The notes: generated by a model not told the origin, from the sequence alone. A stretch of DNA of 64,000 nt from Rosa chinensis (GCF_002994745.2 NC_037090.1:2232001-2296000); one strand, 5' to 3'; positions 32,983 through 44,368 are shown, counted from the first letter of the stretch. A program made the numbers and translations.

Positions 32983-33358
32983 GAAAATTTATTCTTTGCA
33001 GCTTTCACAAAAACTGTTCTGTTTTCTGCGCAGATTGAGCACTGTTTGGTATTTTTGAAATTTCTCTTAGCTCACAGCTCAGAAAAATGATCTTCTTGGA
33101 GTGTTGGAAACTAGACTCATGTAGCTTTCCGGTGATCTATCACACTCCTAGAAAAATATGAAAATATCAGTTCGTAATCAGCTTTGCAAAACAGTTCCAG
33201 AAAGTAAAAGAAATAAAAGCTGGTCTGAGTTATTTTATCAAAACCCTTTTTTTTTTCTTGTTTTAAGACTCCAAACGCTAAATAAAATTTTGAAAAACAA
33301 ATCAAACAACTAGAATTAAAGTAGGAATCCAATATTTTGAATTAAACTAAATTACCCA

Positions 33359-33372
33359 CGGCAACGGCGCCA
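33359..33372 (-). other. Primer-binding site of the nested element
   Basis: The plus strand reads CGGCAACGGCGCCA, which resembles the 3' end of plant Asp tRNA with its CCA. The minus strand TGGCGCCGTTGCCG would pair with it. It lies 6 bp inside the 5' LTR. Confidence 0.7.
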
Positions 33373-33378
33373 AAAACT

Positions 33379-34967
33379 TGGTGGAGTTCCTGCAAGTATA
33401 CAGGGTGGATGTAGTATAGTAATGGAAGAGAAGGGGTTGTCGTTCCCACGAGGATATTAAGTCAATTCACAATATGAAAACCTAAATTAATTAAAACCAA
33501 AAAAACACACAAAACAAGAAACATGAATCGACTAAAACAAACAATGACTCAAACTAGGACTTATGATTTTCACGGTTTTGAAAGAGTTTATGATAATGGG
33601 AAAATTATTCGAAAACAGAAACTTAAAATGTAAATCTAAATAAATTGAAATTGAGAAGAGAGTCTATAATGATTAAAGGTAAGAATATGATGATGATGAG
33701 CCTAGGGTGTCGGAATCAACCACAAGCAATCTTATCTACGTTTTGAACCAAGCAATGAATTCTTTCGTTTCTTTTGATAACAATTCCCGTATCTAAGTTC
33801 AGGTACGACACTTAGACCATAGTTTTCCTTAAGTGTATGATTCTCTCCAGGTACGGCAGAGGTCGTATATCCTAGCATGCAATCTATCCAGGTACGGCAA
33901 TAATGTAATTCATATAGGACTCATTACATTCTAGAAAACAAGGGAATCATGCAAACCATTACTTCAGGTACGACAATAATGTACTTCACAATTCTTTATC
34001 TCATGAAGCTAATTTGAATTATATTGCAGGTACGCCTCAAATTCATCTTCTGATAACTAGATGCAAAGCCCTAAAGGTCGCGAATCAATAGAACTTTAAC
34101 ATAAGCAACAATTCAAGCAGAGATTAAGAATTTATCAAAACGAAACTATTAATCCATCAATTGAATATCAAAACATGTAAATAATCATGCTAGGGCCTCA
34201 TCCTAGCCCTAGAAAAGAGGTTTAGCTACTTGAAACTAAATAAAACATAGGAAAAACATAAAAAGAATGGAAAGGGAAAAGAAGAGGAAGATGGGTGAGT
34301 CGTCTCCGCTCCTTAGGCATCTACAATGTGCTCCCGAGACTCCCTCCTCATGTAAATTCGTGCTCCCTTATATAGGAAAGATTTCTGCTCATCTTTGGCT
34401 TCAAGTTTCCTTGTAAGACTTGGATTTGGATTCCTTTCTTCATTTGGAATGGGAAAACCTTGAAATATCTCATGTAGAAGTAGGAATACATGTATTCTTG
34501 AATCCTTATCTGAATTAACTTCCTTGAAACATTAGGATTGACGATCTTGTGCCGCGAAACTTGAGTTCTCCACGAATGGTTGTAAATTCCCGAGCAGGTT
34601 TCCTGTCTGACCTATCTTCACTCAAATAATCATAACTTTCTCCAAAAGTATCGAAATCGAGATCCGTAAAATTCTACAGAAAGTAGACATCCGTAGCTTT
34701 CCAATGATATAAAGCTCATTGTCTGATTCGATCTGGGTAACTCCCAGTAATTCGGTGAAGTTGGATGTTTTGCACAGACAGATTCTGGGACTTGGAATTG
34801 CACATTGTCTTTCAATCCTAGTTAGCTCATTTTGGCTTCTTTTTCTTCTTTCTATGGAACAAACCTACAAAAACACTAAAAGATGTAAATGAATCATAAA
34901 TAAAGAGAACTAAACATAAAAACCAAGATTAAGAGGCATAGAAATATAGGAAAATATGAGCCCATCA
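33379..34967 (-). repeat. LTR of the nested element (5' LTR)
   Basis: 1589 bp, nearly identical to the other LTR. The one difference noticed is an extra A in the run near 33498. A TATATAAGGG box occurs near 34370-34378 (minus), a likely start of transcription. Confidence 0.93.
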
Positions 34968-37900
34968 GCGGCATGTCCATATAAACTTCTTCTTCTAAAT
35001 CTCCATGTAGGAACGCATTCTTCACATCATACTGTTGTAATGGCCAATCATATGTGGCGGCCAAAGACATAAGTATTCTAATGGTATTAATTTTCGCCAC
35101 TGGAGCAAATGTCTCCTGATAGTCAACTCCATACTTCTGGGTATAGCCTTTTGCTACAAGTCTTGCTTTGTACCTGTCTATGCTCCCATCTGCCTTAAGT
35201 TTCACTGTATATATCCATCTACATCCGATAGTCTTCTTTCCTTGAGGTAACGGTGCAATCTCCCAAGTATCATTCTTCTGAAGTGCTTCCATCTCTTCAT
35301 TCATTGCTATCCTCCACTTTGGGTCATCTAATGCTTCCTGCACAGTTCTAGGAATAGCCACAGTAGATAATTGATTGACAGTTAGTGCATATGACTCGGA
35401 CAACCTATGGGTAGTCACATGGTTAGCTATTGGATATTTGGCTTTTGTCCTAAGATCAGGTTCATACTGTTTCCTTGGAATTCCCTTGTTTGATCTTTGA
35501 GGATATCTAGGTTCAACAGGTCTTCTAGGAGTAGATGAATGATTAGACTCAATGGGATTATGCAAAACTACTTCTTGACAAGGGTTTACCTGTGGGTGAG
35601 TCTCCCGGGAAGTATCTTCATGCATTGGTGTAGAAGGGGGCAACTCAGCTTCTTCTTCAGTTTGTTCTATTAGCCTATCCGACTGGTTGAGAATAATTGG
35701 TGCGTCAAAACCCTATGGATTGGCAGGAGCAGCTGGAGTGGAATGTGACAAGTTAGTGCCTTCCTTTGAAGGGTTGAAAAGAATCTGCTGTACCAATCTT
35801 TCCTCCACCTCTTCAATTTCAGAAAAAATATCCTGAGAATTCTCTTCAATATACCTTTTCTCCCCCTGAAGAGAAGGCTCATGAGCTTTGCCTGTAAAGT
35901 AAGCCTCATTTTCATGAAAAGATACATCCAAAGAGACATGGAGAGTCTTCGTCTGAGGATCATAACACCGATACCCCTTTTTAAACTCCGCATAACCAAC
36001 AAAGAGACATCTCTTGGCACATGGATCAAGTTTGTGCCGTAGATGTTTAGGAATGTGTACATATGCTACGCACCCAAAGACTCGAGGTTCCAAATTAGGT
36101 AAAGTAGGAGCAGAGATCAATCTACCTAACTTTTGTTGAGGAGTCTCAAAATTAATGACACTAGAAGGAGTGCGGTTAATGAGATATGTTGCAGACTTCA
36201 ACGCTTCACCCCAATATTCACGAGGCACATTCATTCCAAAGAGAGAGGCACGAAGAACTTCCAACAACTGACAATTCTTTCGTTCTGCTAGACCATTTTG
36301 CTGCGGAGTGTAAGCACAAGAAGTTTGATGGCGAATGCCTTGAGACTGGCAAAACTCTGCCATGGCATTACTCGTATACTCACCCCCATTATCTGACTGA
36401 AGGACCTGAATCTTTCTCTGGTACTGGCTAGAAACCATCTTGTGAAAGGCTTGAAACGCCTGACATAATTCCCACTTATTCTTCATCAACATTACCCATG
36501 TCATCCGGGTGCACTCATCAATAAAAGTAACAAAGTATTTAGCACCTGACATAGTAGAATATTTAGCTGGTCCCCAAAGATCAGAGTGGACAGTCATGAA
36601 TGGATTTGAACTTTTATTAAAACTTGGTGAATAAGAAATACGGTGGCTTTTGGCCAGTTCACAAACATGACACTTAAAATCTGAATCACTCACAACTGAA
36701 AACAAATGAGGCTTCAACTTTCGAAGATATCCAAACGACAAATGACCCAAACGACGATGCCATAACCATACTGCTGCTTTTGCATCTTCTACTCCCCCAG
36801 CCTTGTGTGCTTGTCCCAATTTCTGATTTCCCTTGTCTGTTAAGTCGAGGTAGTACAAATTGCCCCTTCTAACACCAAAGCCAAGAATCTTCCGGGTTAG
36901 GATGTCCTGAAATATACAAAATGCAGGCCAAAAAATTACTAGAGAGGATAGGGTCGCAGTGATTTGGCCGACAGATAATAAGCTATAAGCTAAAGATGGG
37001 ACAATAAGAACAGTATCCAAGGTTAGGGAAGGAGATAAAATTACAGAACCCTCTCCAGTGACTGGAGAAGGACTACCATCTGCAGTAGAGATAATGGCTT
37101 GAGTGGATGGTTTGATGGATTGGAGTAGATTTGGGTCATTAGTCATGTGGTCGGATGCACCTGTATCAATTATCCATGTAGTATTACTAGCACCAGCATT
37201 AACATTGAGAGACCTACCAAGGTTACCTGTTTGAGTCACATTTGCTTGAGGCAGCGAGCAAGTATCTGTTTTTTTAGATGTTTCCGTAGTTGCAACTGCA
37301 GCTTTGCCTTTAATGTTCTTCCGAGGCTTCTTGGTGAAATCCCACCATTCGGGATAACCCACAATTTCATAACATTTCCACTTAGAGTGACCAGCTTCCC
37401 CACAATGGTGACACACCAAACCACCGGGTCGTATGAAAGAGCTATTCCGAGGCTGAAAACTTTGTTGAGAAGCTCCGGGTTTTGTTTGTGGGAATCCTGG
37501 AGGTGGGCCTTGTCTAGGACGATTGGTAATTGCAGCGGAGCCCTCCAGGTTAAGTCTATTGACAGCCATAACTGTACTTTCTGTATTCACTGAAGAATTT
37601 CCCATAGTCTTCTTTTGTTGCTCCACCATACGCACATAGGCATAACTGCTTTCAAGATCCAGCTTTGGTTCCTTCCGCAAAATTTCTCCACGTACCTGGT
37701 CAAAGTCTGAATCAAGACCACTCAAGAAGATATGAACCCGCAGTCTTTGCATTGAAGTGCTGAGCTGAATAACTCCTTCCACCGTGTCTTCTTGAGTTGT
37801 GCTCCTATGATCAATTTCTTGAAAAATAGCAATCAATTCATTATAATATGTAGAGAGAGGTCTACAATTCTGTAGAGTGGTGAATGATTTCCGGTTCAAC

Positions 37901-38304
37901 TCAAAAATGCGGGTCTCATCAGACCCATCATAAAAGGTTTTGGAAACAGCTTTCCAGATTTCTTGAGCTGTGCCAAGACGAATGAATCTCTGCATCAGTG
38001 ATGGAATCATTGAATCAATAAGCCAGCTTTTGACTTTGTGGTTGTCAGTAACCCACGTATCATAGTTGGATTCTCCGGGTGCTGGTTTGATGGCTGTGCC
38101 GGTAAGGTAGCTGGCTTTGTTGCGCGCACCAATACGCATCTCCATGACTTGAGACCAAAGAGAATAATTGGTTTCATCCAGGATAACGCCGGTAGGAAAT
38201 GGTGAATTGTCACTGTGATACTGAACATGAACAATTGGTGGGGTTGACGATGCAGATGATGATGGAGGTGGAAAGATTTGTTGTGGGTTTCCGTCGTCAA
38301 CCAT
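34968..38304 (-). pseudogene. Copia gag-pol, 5' part: gag, protease, integrase, start of RT
   Basis: The ATG at 38304 opens 863 codons: gag (GVILDETNYSLWSQVMEMRI near residue 40), the zinc knuckle CHHCGEAGHSKWKC (about 296-309), the protease DTGASDH (about 380), a GAG-pre-integrase WHRRLGHLS (about 516), and the integrase with its D, D and E motifs (HSDLWGP, SDNGGEY, QNGLAERKN). A TAG at 35713-35715, probably from CAG, then interrupts. The frame resumes with the linker and the first RT segment ([53 protein letters not shown]) and is cut by the nested element. The element encoded all functions for its own movement apart from the stop. Confidence 0.93.
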
Positions 38305-39122
38305 GGCTGAATTTTGAGAGAGAGAGAGAGAGCTGTGTATAATTATGATGATAGTGGATGGCGTGCAAAATAAAACAAGAAAATGGGATTAGAATATTGG
38401 TGGTAGTGAAAAAAATGTGGCGTGGTAGTGGTAGTGGTAGTGGTAGTGGGAGAGATTAAAAAAAACATAGAAAGGAAAAAAACAAAAAACGTGCTAGTGG
38501 AGGATGGAGGCTTTAGGAATTGGTGGGAGACAGAGATTAAAAAAGCTGCTGCAAGTAGCTTTAGGAATTGCTTTTGCTTTGTTAATTAAAAAAGATGGAG
38601 GCAAAGATTCGTTCGGGTGGAATGATGAAGGGAAGTGTGAGGAGAGTTATGAGGAGAGTGGAGAAAAGTAGCTCGTCTTTGTCTTCTCCAAAACAGATCA
38701 CCGATCCTGTTGTCTACAAGCTCGTTCGGGTTTAAAGGTGATGGGAGATTAGTGCCAGCAACAGATGTTGAAGTAATGGAGGTTGAGGATTTTCTTGTTT
38801 GATGAGCAGATTGAATTGCCTGTTGTTATGAGCACGGAAACTGTTGCGATGCTTGCTACTGTAGCGTTGTGACGATGGCCGTCTGGGGATCGTGTGGAGG
38901 ACGCGACAAAGGCAGTGGCGGTGAGATAGTCGAGTAAAGGCGGAGCAAGCAGGTGATTTTTATTGATTCGATTATGTTTAGAACAGTTTTGGTTGTTTGT
39001 GTTTGCAGCGGAATGGGATGGAAATTTGATATTCGGAATTCGGTATTCGGAATTGGGGATTCAGGGATTAGAAGGCAGAAGAGCGTTGTCCTATCATTTA
39101 GGATCGAATCGCTCTGATACCA
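38305..39122 (-). other. Copia leader and primer-binding site
   Basis: Non-coding leader between the gag ATG and the 5' LTR, with a (GT/AC)-poor GTAGTG repeat near 38420-38450 and a GA tract at 38315-38329. The primer-binding site occupies 39111-39122. Confidence 0.7.
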
Positions 39123-39322
39123 TATCAGACATATATGAATAATTCTTCTGTGTGTTTATTCTTCTCCCCGAGGAGGTCAATATATACAGTTATATTTGAA
39201 TACAATATGAAAGACAATTAATAGTGAATACAATAAAAAATATATCCTAAAAGATTATGTCCCTTAAGTGGTTCTAATACTGATTATGTCCTCTGTGGAG
39301 TTGAATACAGCTCATTCCAACA
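39123..39322 (-). repeat. Copia 5' LTR, 200 bp
   Basis: It looks identical to 26451-26650 over its whole length. It ends at TCTGATA on the minus strand, directly followed by TGGTATCAGAGC. Confidence 0.93.
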
Positions 39323-39327
39323 TGTAG

Positions 39328-39496
39328 AACACCAAGAATCTGAGAAGACTAGTACTCTAAAACACACCATGAATTTGCTTACTGCAGTCCCTAATATGTC
39401 ATCCCAACCCGAATTTTCCTGCAAATTTAGAAGCTAATTTCTACATGTACTTAGCGAGAACAGACTTGAGCACAACCGAAGAGTGAGGATCATCAT
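39328..39496 (+). pseudogene. Second E2 copy: intron 2 end and first part of exon 3
   Basis: After the Copia the sequence resumes at AACACCAAGAATCTGAGAAG, as at 14259, and continues through the acceptor CTTACTGCAG and the exon 3 start ([12 protein letters not shown] reading from TCCCTAATATGTCATCCC). Several indels follow (GAAGCTAATTTCTACATG). It reaches AACCGAAGAGTGAGG and is then interrupted by the hAT element at 39497. Confidence 0.85.
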
Positions 39497-41935
39497 TAGG
39501 GCTGGGCATTTAAGCCCGAAAACCAGCAAACCCGGACCGGCCTGTCAAAGCCCGACCCGTTCGGGCCGGGCCCTATTTTTTTTTGTCACCAAAACGGTTC
39601 GGGCCGGGCTTGCACTTTCAAAGATACGGTTCGGGCCGGGCCCTGCCATTCAAAGTTAAGAAAACCCGTTTAGGCCCGTCTAAGTTAAAAGGATACATAT
39701 GTCCATATATTATTGGACCTCATATAAGGCTCAGAATTTCTACTATAGGATCAGATACACCAAATTCTTCCTCACTCATATACCTAATGTCCAATACGAC
39801 TAACCTAATCAATCTCAGCCTTTTCTTCAAACCCGATCTGAATCTCTAGGTTAGAGGCCGCCTCCTTCACCTTCAGTCACAGTCCTTCCCAAACGGTCAA
39901 ACCCGATCCACCAACGCCGAGACAGCGAGACTCACTCTCTCTCTCTCTCCACTTCACCTGCACTGTGAGACGCCGAGAGCCCGCGAACCCAATATGAACC
40001 TAGAAAGTAGAGAGGCCGCCTGATCTGAACCCAGCGCCGAGAGCCCGCAAACCCGATGTGAACCCAGCGCCTCCGATGTGAACCCAGCGCCTCCGCCTCT
40101 GCCATATCCACCAACGACGAGACTCACTCTTTCTCTCTCTCTCTCTCTCCTCTTCACCTGCACTGCGAGACGCCGAGACTCTCTCTCTCTCTCTCTCTTT
40201 TCACATCAAGCTGTGAGTTTGTGAAGGTGTTCTTCTTCGAACTGGTGGCTACGGAGGTGTTCTCCTTCGAACTGATAGTCTGATTCCTTCTCCTCCGAAG
40301 GTAAAAATTCATCTTCCTTCTTCTCGTCCTTTTTCTCAAATATACAAACTTGTTTGTCAATGTATAATAACTATGGCTCGTAAATCTGTAACTCTGTAAG
40401 CCTAAGTTCTATGCACACCAAGTGTTTGATGAAATGTCTGAGTAGCTGCTGAACCCTTTTTTTTTTTTTCCCTGATTTGTTTAGGTCTGATATTGCTTCT
40501 GCTGCTGGCTGGGATTCTAGGGTCTGCTTCCAAGTTGGAGATTATATCACTTACTGTATGTGGTCACTACTTCAATGTGTTTCTTGCATTTACTATATTA
40601 TGTCATTGGAACTCTCTACTTGGCTACTTGTCTCTGTTTCTGATTTTTTGTTTAGATGCAAGCATAGAATGTAGCTATGTTAATGAGTTGGGAAAATTGA
40701 AGATGATATAACTACATTGGCCAGGATTTGAATAGTATCAAATGCCATAAGGATAGAGAACTGTACTAGCTAATATGGGACTGATGATTTTTCTGAAAAG
40801 ACGAAACTGGAAAGTTTCAAGCTGAACCTAAAATGCATACTGGCCAGTTTGAGCTGTTGTTTGTGCATTGGGTTGAGTGTTATTGTGGCTTGTTCTGTGC
40901 AAAAGATTCATTCTTTTACAGTGATAACAAAAACTGCACTTTGATGAGTTTGATCTTTATTTTGGAATTTATCCTTTGCTTGAAGCTGTTCATATTGTGA
41001 CTAATCTAATAACTAATATTCTAAGCATGTATGCGAAGGAGAAATCCAGTGAAATGGCAGATTATGCGAAGGAGAAATCCAGTGAACAATCAGCAAAAAA
41101 GGCTGCTAGTAAGGCAAAAAAATCGAAGCTGGCTGAGCAGTCAGGTGATATTATCAATATTCTTACAAACTGATTATTATGTTCTCTGCGATATTATCAT
41201 AAACTGATGTCAAGATTGATTTGTCTTCACTTTATTTTAAACTTCTGCTCTAGTTCTGGGATGCTCCAGTTTTGATCTGTCTTCACTCTATTGAGTCACT
41301 GGTTGATAGTTTTTGACTTTTTGTATATTGGCTGGTGTAGGGATCTTGATTGCCAATTGATGGAAGGCTTTGCTGAATAGCTGCTGAATGCCTAGAAGAC
41401 TGGAGAAAAGAAAAACTGCTGAATTGCTTCTTCCAATTTGGACTTTCTATTTCAATTGTAACTTTGTATTTGAATTGGGACTTTGTACTTGAATTGGGAC
41501 ATTGTATTTGAATTGGGACTGTGAGTGCTTTGTATTTGAATTGGGACTGTGTGTTGAATTGGGACTTTGTATTTGATTTCAATCAATATTCTTGCCTTGT
41601 ATTTTAATTTGGATAATGAACTCTACATATTTGGATATTTGAATGTGCAGGTTGAATTTTGGATATGGATAGTGTGTTGAACTTCAACTTGTTGAAATCA
41701 TGAAATTAATGGAATGTGGATTATATATGTGGGCAGAGACTCAGAGAGTAAAGAAAAAACTCAAAAAAGCTGGTATTTGGGCCCGAAAGCCCGGAAACCC
41801 GGCCCGAAAGTAAACGGGCCGGTCCCGGACCGGTCCCTGTAAGTGTCAAAACGGGCTTTAGGCCCGAACCGTTAAAAACGGGCCGGTTTCGGGCCCAGTG
41901 AAATAATAGATGGGCCCGGCCCATGCCCAGCCCTA
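39497..41935. mobile_element. hAT-type transposon, 2439 bp, non-autonomous
   Basis: The 8-bp duplication ATCATCAT flanks both sides (39489-39496 and 41936-41943). The ends are inverted TAGGGCTGGGCAT, with further GGGCC-rich subterminal sequence (CGGGCCGGGCC motifs, 39555-39640 and 41770-41920). The interior has (CT)n tracts with repeated CACTTCACCTGCACTG blocks (39950, 40150), a duplicated GCGAAGGAGAAATCCAGTGA (41033, 41066), and a 65-codon open frame at 40976. No transposase domain was recognised. It inserted into the exon 3 relic of the second E2 copy. Confidence 0.9.
41440..41580. repeat. Short tandem repeat of about 20 bp inside the hAT element
   Basis: About six units of TTTGTATTTGAATTGGGAC with small variations (ACTTGAATTGGGACATTG). 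Confidence 0.8.
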
Positions 41936-41943
41936 ATCATCAT

Positions 41944-42274
41944 GCATGGGTAAGAGTTGGACAGCAGACCAGTAACACTCTTCCATGTTACAAGTAACAT
42001 TGTTAGTATGAGAATCATTTTGATCATCAACAATTTATCCTGCATGTATACACATGTTTTCCTTTCAGATTATGAATCTTAATTATCTTTGTTTCTGATT
42101 TCGAAGTAGACATAGTATTCAGTCTGACAGAGTTTTTGTCCCTATCACTATTTTGCTTTCTTCGAAAAAGGGATAACATCTGTATTGAACTTATTACTTT
42201 GGAAGCTTCAAATTTGACTACAATGGTTGAAACGACAATCTGATTTCAAAGACTAATCCCCCTTTTTCTTTGTT
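41944..42274 (+). pseudogene. Second E2 copy: exon 3 end and 3' UTR
   Basis: It continues the E2 copy after the hAT element: AGAGTTGGACAGCAGACCAG corresponds to the terminal codons of the intact gene (AGAGTTGGATGGCAGACTAG), followed by the 3' UTR with ACAATTTATCC and GTAGACATAGTATTC. It is co-linear with 14415-14755 and ends at CTTTTTCTTTGTTATC, where a foreign block begins. Confidence 0.85.
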
Positions 42275-43010
42275 ATCAATGCCGGACGGGTGTTTGAAGG
42301 CTACTTGCTCGGGAGCTCTGAGAGAGGGGTGTTGTCTCAAAATTTGGCTGATGATTTTGACAGCGAGCACCGGACGACGACTTGGATGCGGTGAGCATTT
42401 GTACACAGCAGGTCATCGATGATGGTGGGGCTTGACGGTGGATCTGCACCGGATCGGGCATCGTGGGAGGCTGGTCATGGTTTCAGCACTGCGTTTTGAC
42501 AGTGGCGGCGCAGCTTGCAACTAGGTGACGATGGCGGCGAGGGATGCGGTGACGCGGGTTGAGGAGTTGGGATGCAGCGATGGGATCCGGCAAAGTTGCA
42601 CAGGTGCTGTGTGCAGCCAGGGAGGCTGAGATGATATTTGGGCTTGGGTCAAGTCATCCTTGTTGGGCCTTATGGGTCACTTTTCTTTGGGCTGCCTTTG
42701 GGCTTCTATGGTGGGCTGGGGTGTTTGCCCTAGGCCCATCCCTATGTTTTTAGCTTTGTCTAACTACAATAAATTCCTTGTATTAGGAAGTTAAGCACCG
42801 ATGTGCACTATAAGTATCTCTAGCGCCTCTGAAGTAGTATCAAAAGAGAGTCCCCGCTACCTCTATGTATTTGAATGTATAATGAGTAGGACTATTTGTA
42901 CGTATCACTTGTGGGTACTACCACTGTCTTCTTGTCTGTCTATGGTCTTAAATGACAGCGGAATGGTATGTAACGGTCAATTCTGGCTTGTGATGAATAT
43001 ACAATTACCC
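42275..43010 (+). mobile_element. Retroposon-like GC-rich insertion in the E2-PR-4 spacer
   Basis: In the intact copy CTTTTTCTTTGTTATC is followed within 25 bp by GCTCATTGTTATAAGCC, and here the two are separated by about 740 bp. The inserted DNA has GATGGCGGCGAGGGATG-type GC-rich sequence, a GGGCTT/GGGCC zone and a T-rich tail, like the block at 3597-4660. No domain was recognised. A clean target duplication was not identified. Confidence 0.55.
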
Positions 43011-43419
43011 TAATTAGAGGCAAAAAATTCTCATTGTTATATAAGCCAAGAATTCGAAGTAGCTTTCACTTTTATTCAGTTGAGAGATTCTTACATAAAA
43101 CAAACGTACCACGTGACAGTGGGGCAGCCCAATCAAAATTCAGAAAATTTTAAGTGTGTTCCAAATTTATCCTTACTTATTAAGATAAAATACCCAAAGC
43201 ACCCCTTTGCATATTCACTGATTGAGTTGCCCTACCAGCCGCGTAGTACGTTTGTCCTATGTAAAAACCTCTCCAGTTATAATAAACACTTAATTCCAGT
43301 GCTACATTTCATTCATATGATGAAACTGTGTTTCATATCCATATGGTGAAGTTTATTTACTAGTTAGCAAAAAATTACATAATCTGATTGGACTCTAATT
43401 AAAAAATAATTCAGTTGAT
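43011..43419. other. Spacer between the second E2 copy and a PR-4 fragment
   Basis: It matches 14770-14947 (CTTTCACTTTTATTCA, CCAGTGCTACAT, TTACTAGTTAGCAAAAAATTA) with an extra insertion of about 170 bp near 43085-43285 that I cannot classify. Confidence 0.65.
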
Positions 43420-43515
43420 TTAGTCGCCGCAGTCCACAAAGTCATAGTTGACAACAAGGTGTCCTTCCACATGGCCTCTTCCATCTGTGTCTATCTGGTT
43501 AAACACCGGAGCGTC
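43420..43515 (-). pseudogene. PR-4 3' fragment
   Basis: The minus strand reads [20 protein letters not shown] then YDFVDCGD and a stop, the C-terminal 30 residues of a barwin domain. Similarity ends near 43515 and the upstream exon is missing. Its position after the second E2 copy mirrors the PR-4 relic at 14948 after the intact E2. Confidence 0.85.
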
Positions 43516-43540
43516 TGCTATCCACCTAGGTAACCCTCAC

Positions 43541-43756
43541 CTGCCGTCTGTTAACAGCGCGTGGGGTACAAACGCTGACAGACCAAAAAAGGCGTGTTTG
43601 ACTCGGTTAAAAAGTTTTACCATCTCTCTTTAGGGTTGTTTTGAGTTTAGGAGACTGGCCGTTTTCGTTTTCAGTTTTCATTCGCAGTCACCATCCAGCC
43701 ACGGCTCCAAAGTGCAAACCGAAACCGAGCAATAAGCCAATAACAGACGGCAGCAA
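43541..43756. repeat. Small inverted repeat, about 215 bp
   Basis: CTGCCGTCTGTTAACAG near 43542 is inverted as ATAACAGACGGCAG near 43740. It might be a short MITE. No target duplication was found. Confidence 0.35.
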
Positions 43757-43794
43757 GAGTTGATCTTCGTCCACAGCAAGAGTAGAGTTCCACA

Positions 43795-44368
43795 AATCCC
43801 CTCGATCGGAATACCGCTTTTCTGAGAAAGCCCCCGTCAATTTGGATCCGATTGTTTGGTTAGGAGGCGGCGCTGAAGAATGAAAAATGACCGGGCTTGA
43901 GAAACGAAACCTGAAATCGAAATCGAGGTATGTGTAAACGTAGAAGGGGTAGGGGATTTGATAACGTTTCCACGCTCACTCGTGTCCGTCACTATAGCAT
44001 GTCTCATCATATTTAGATTTGTTAATCATGGTTTATTCTGGGCAGGATTCAATGCATCTTCGGTTATTAATATACAATCGTATGGTTCTGGTTGTGAAAC
44101 ATGAAACTTAATCTATATCTGCTTGTTGTTTTGCTAACAGAATTGGTATAGTTCCAGAAATCCCCTGAATCGGAAAACCGTTTTTCTGACAAAGCCCCCG
44201 TCAATTTCGATCCGATTGTTTGGGTAGGAGGCGGCGCTGAAGAAGGAAAACGGAACGGGGTTGAGAAATGAAACCCGAAATTAAACCTGGCCTTTGGGAA
44301 AAAGTCAAAATCGAGGTCACCCAATTCCAGACGAGGGGACGCTGCCCAAGTGAATTGCGTGTGAGTAA
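43795..44368 (+). repeat. Two copies of an exon-like module (also at 49937-50362)
   Basis: 43795-43930 and 44145-44368 both carry AAAGCCCCCGTCAATTT, GATCCGATTGTTTGG and GAGGCGGCGCTGAAGAA. The larger unit 43944-44368 aligns with 49937-50362 over about 425 bp, including GGGATTTGATAACGTTTCC and CATGTCTCATCATATTTAG. In the last copy the module reads as an exon of the Ulp1-like gene; in the first two it is frame-broken. Confidence 0.85.

Larger units (their letters stand above)
27817..34967 (-). mobile_element. Nested non-autonomous LTR retrotransposon (LARD-like), 7151 bp
   Basis: It has long LTRs of 1588 and 1589 bp (27817-29404, 33379-34967) that differ, as far as I can see, by one A. The target duplication is GCGGC (27812-27816 and 34968-34972) within the Copia RT frame. 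On the minus strand the LTR runs TGATGGGCTC...CTCCACCA, a purine tract follows the 3' LTR (AGTGTGGGGGTATT), and the primer-binding site is TGGCGCCGTTGCCG. The 3974-bp interior has one long open frame (31846-32982) and no reverse transcriptase, integrase or protease, so it must be moved by another element's proteins. The primer type suggests a Gypsy relation. Confidence 0.92.
26451..39322 (-). mobile_element. Ty1-copia LTR retrotransposon, near-intact, split by a nested element
   Basis: Two 200-bp LTRs (26451-26650 and 39123-39322) appear identical by eye. The target duplication is TGTAG (26446-26450 and 39323-39327), inside intron 2 of the broken E2 copy. Primer-binding site GCTCTGATACCA (39111-39122, read on minus as TGGTATCAGAGC) and a purine tract next to the 3' LTR are present. 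Without the nested insertion it is 5716 bp. The gag-pol frame is complete at 1497 codons (stop included) if one target copy of the nested element is removed, with a single in-frame TAG. Identical LTRs imply recent transposition. Confidence 0.95.

Noticed and set aside
33359..33372. tRNA-like end CGGCAACGGCGCCA
   Set aside because: It is the primer-binding site of the nested LTR element; no tRNA body precedes it.
29067..34815. Identical 61-codon frames at 29067-29252 and 34630-34815
   Set aside because: They are the same position in the two LTRs of the nested element, with no coding evidence.
37147..37593. 148-codon plus-strand frame
   Set aside because: It lies antisense to the Copia gag zinc-knuckle region, which explains its Cys content.
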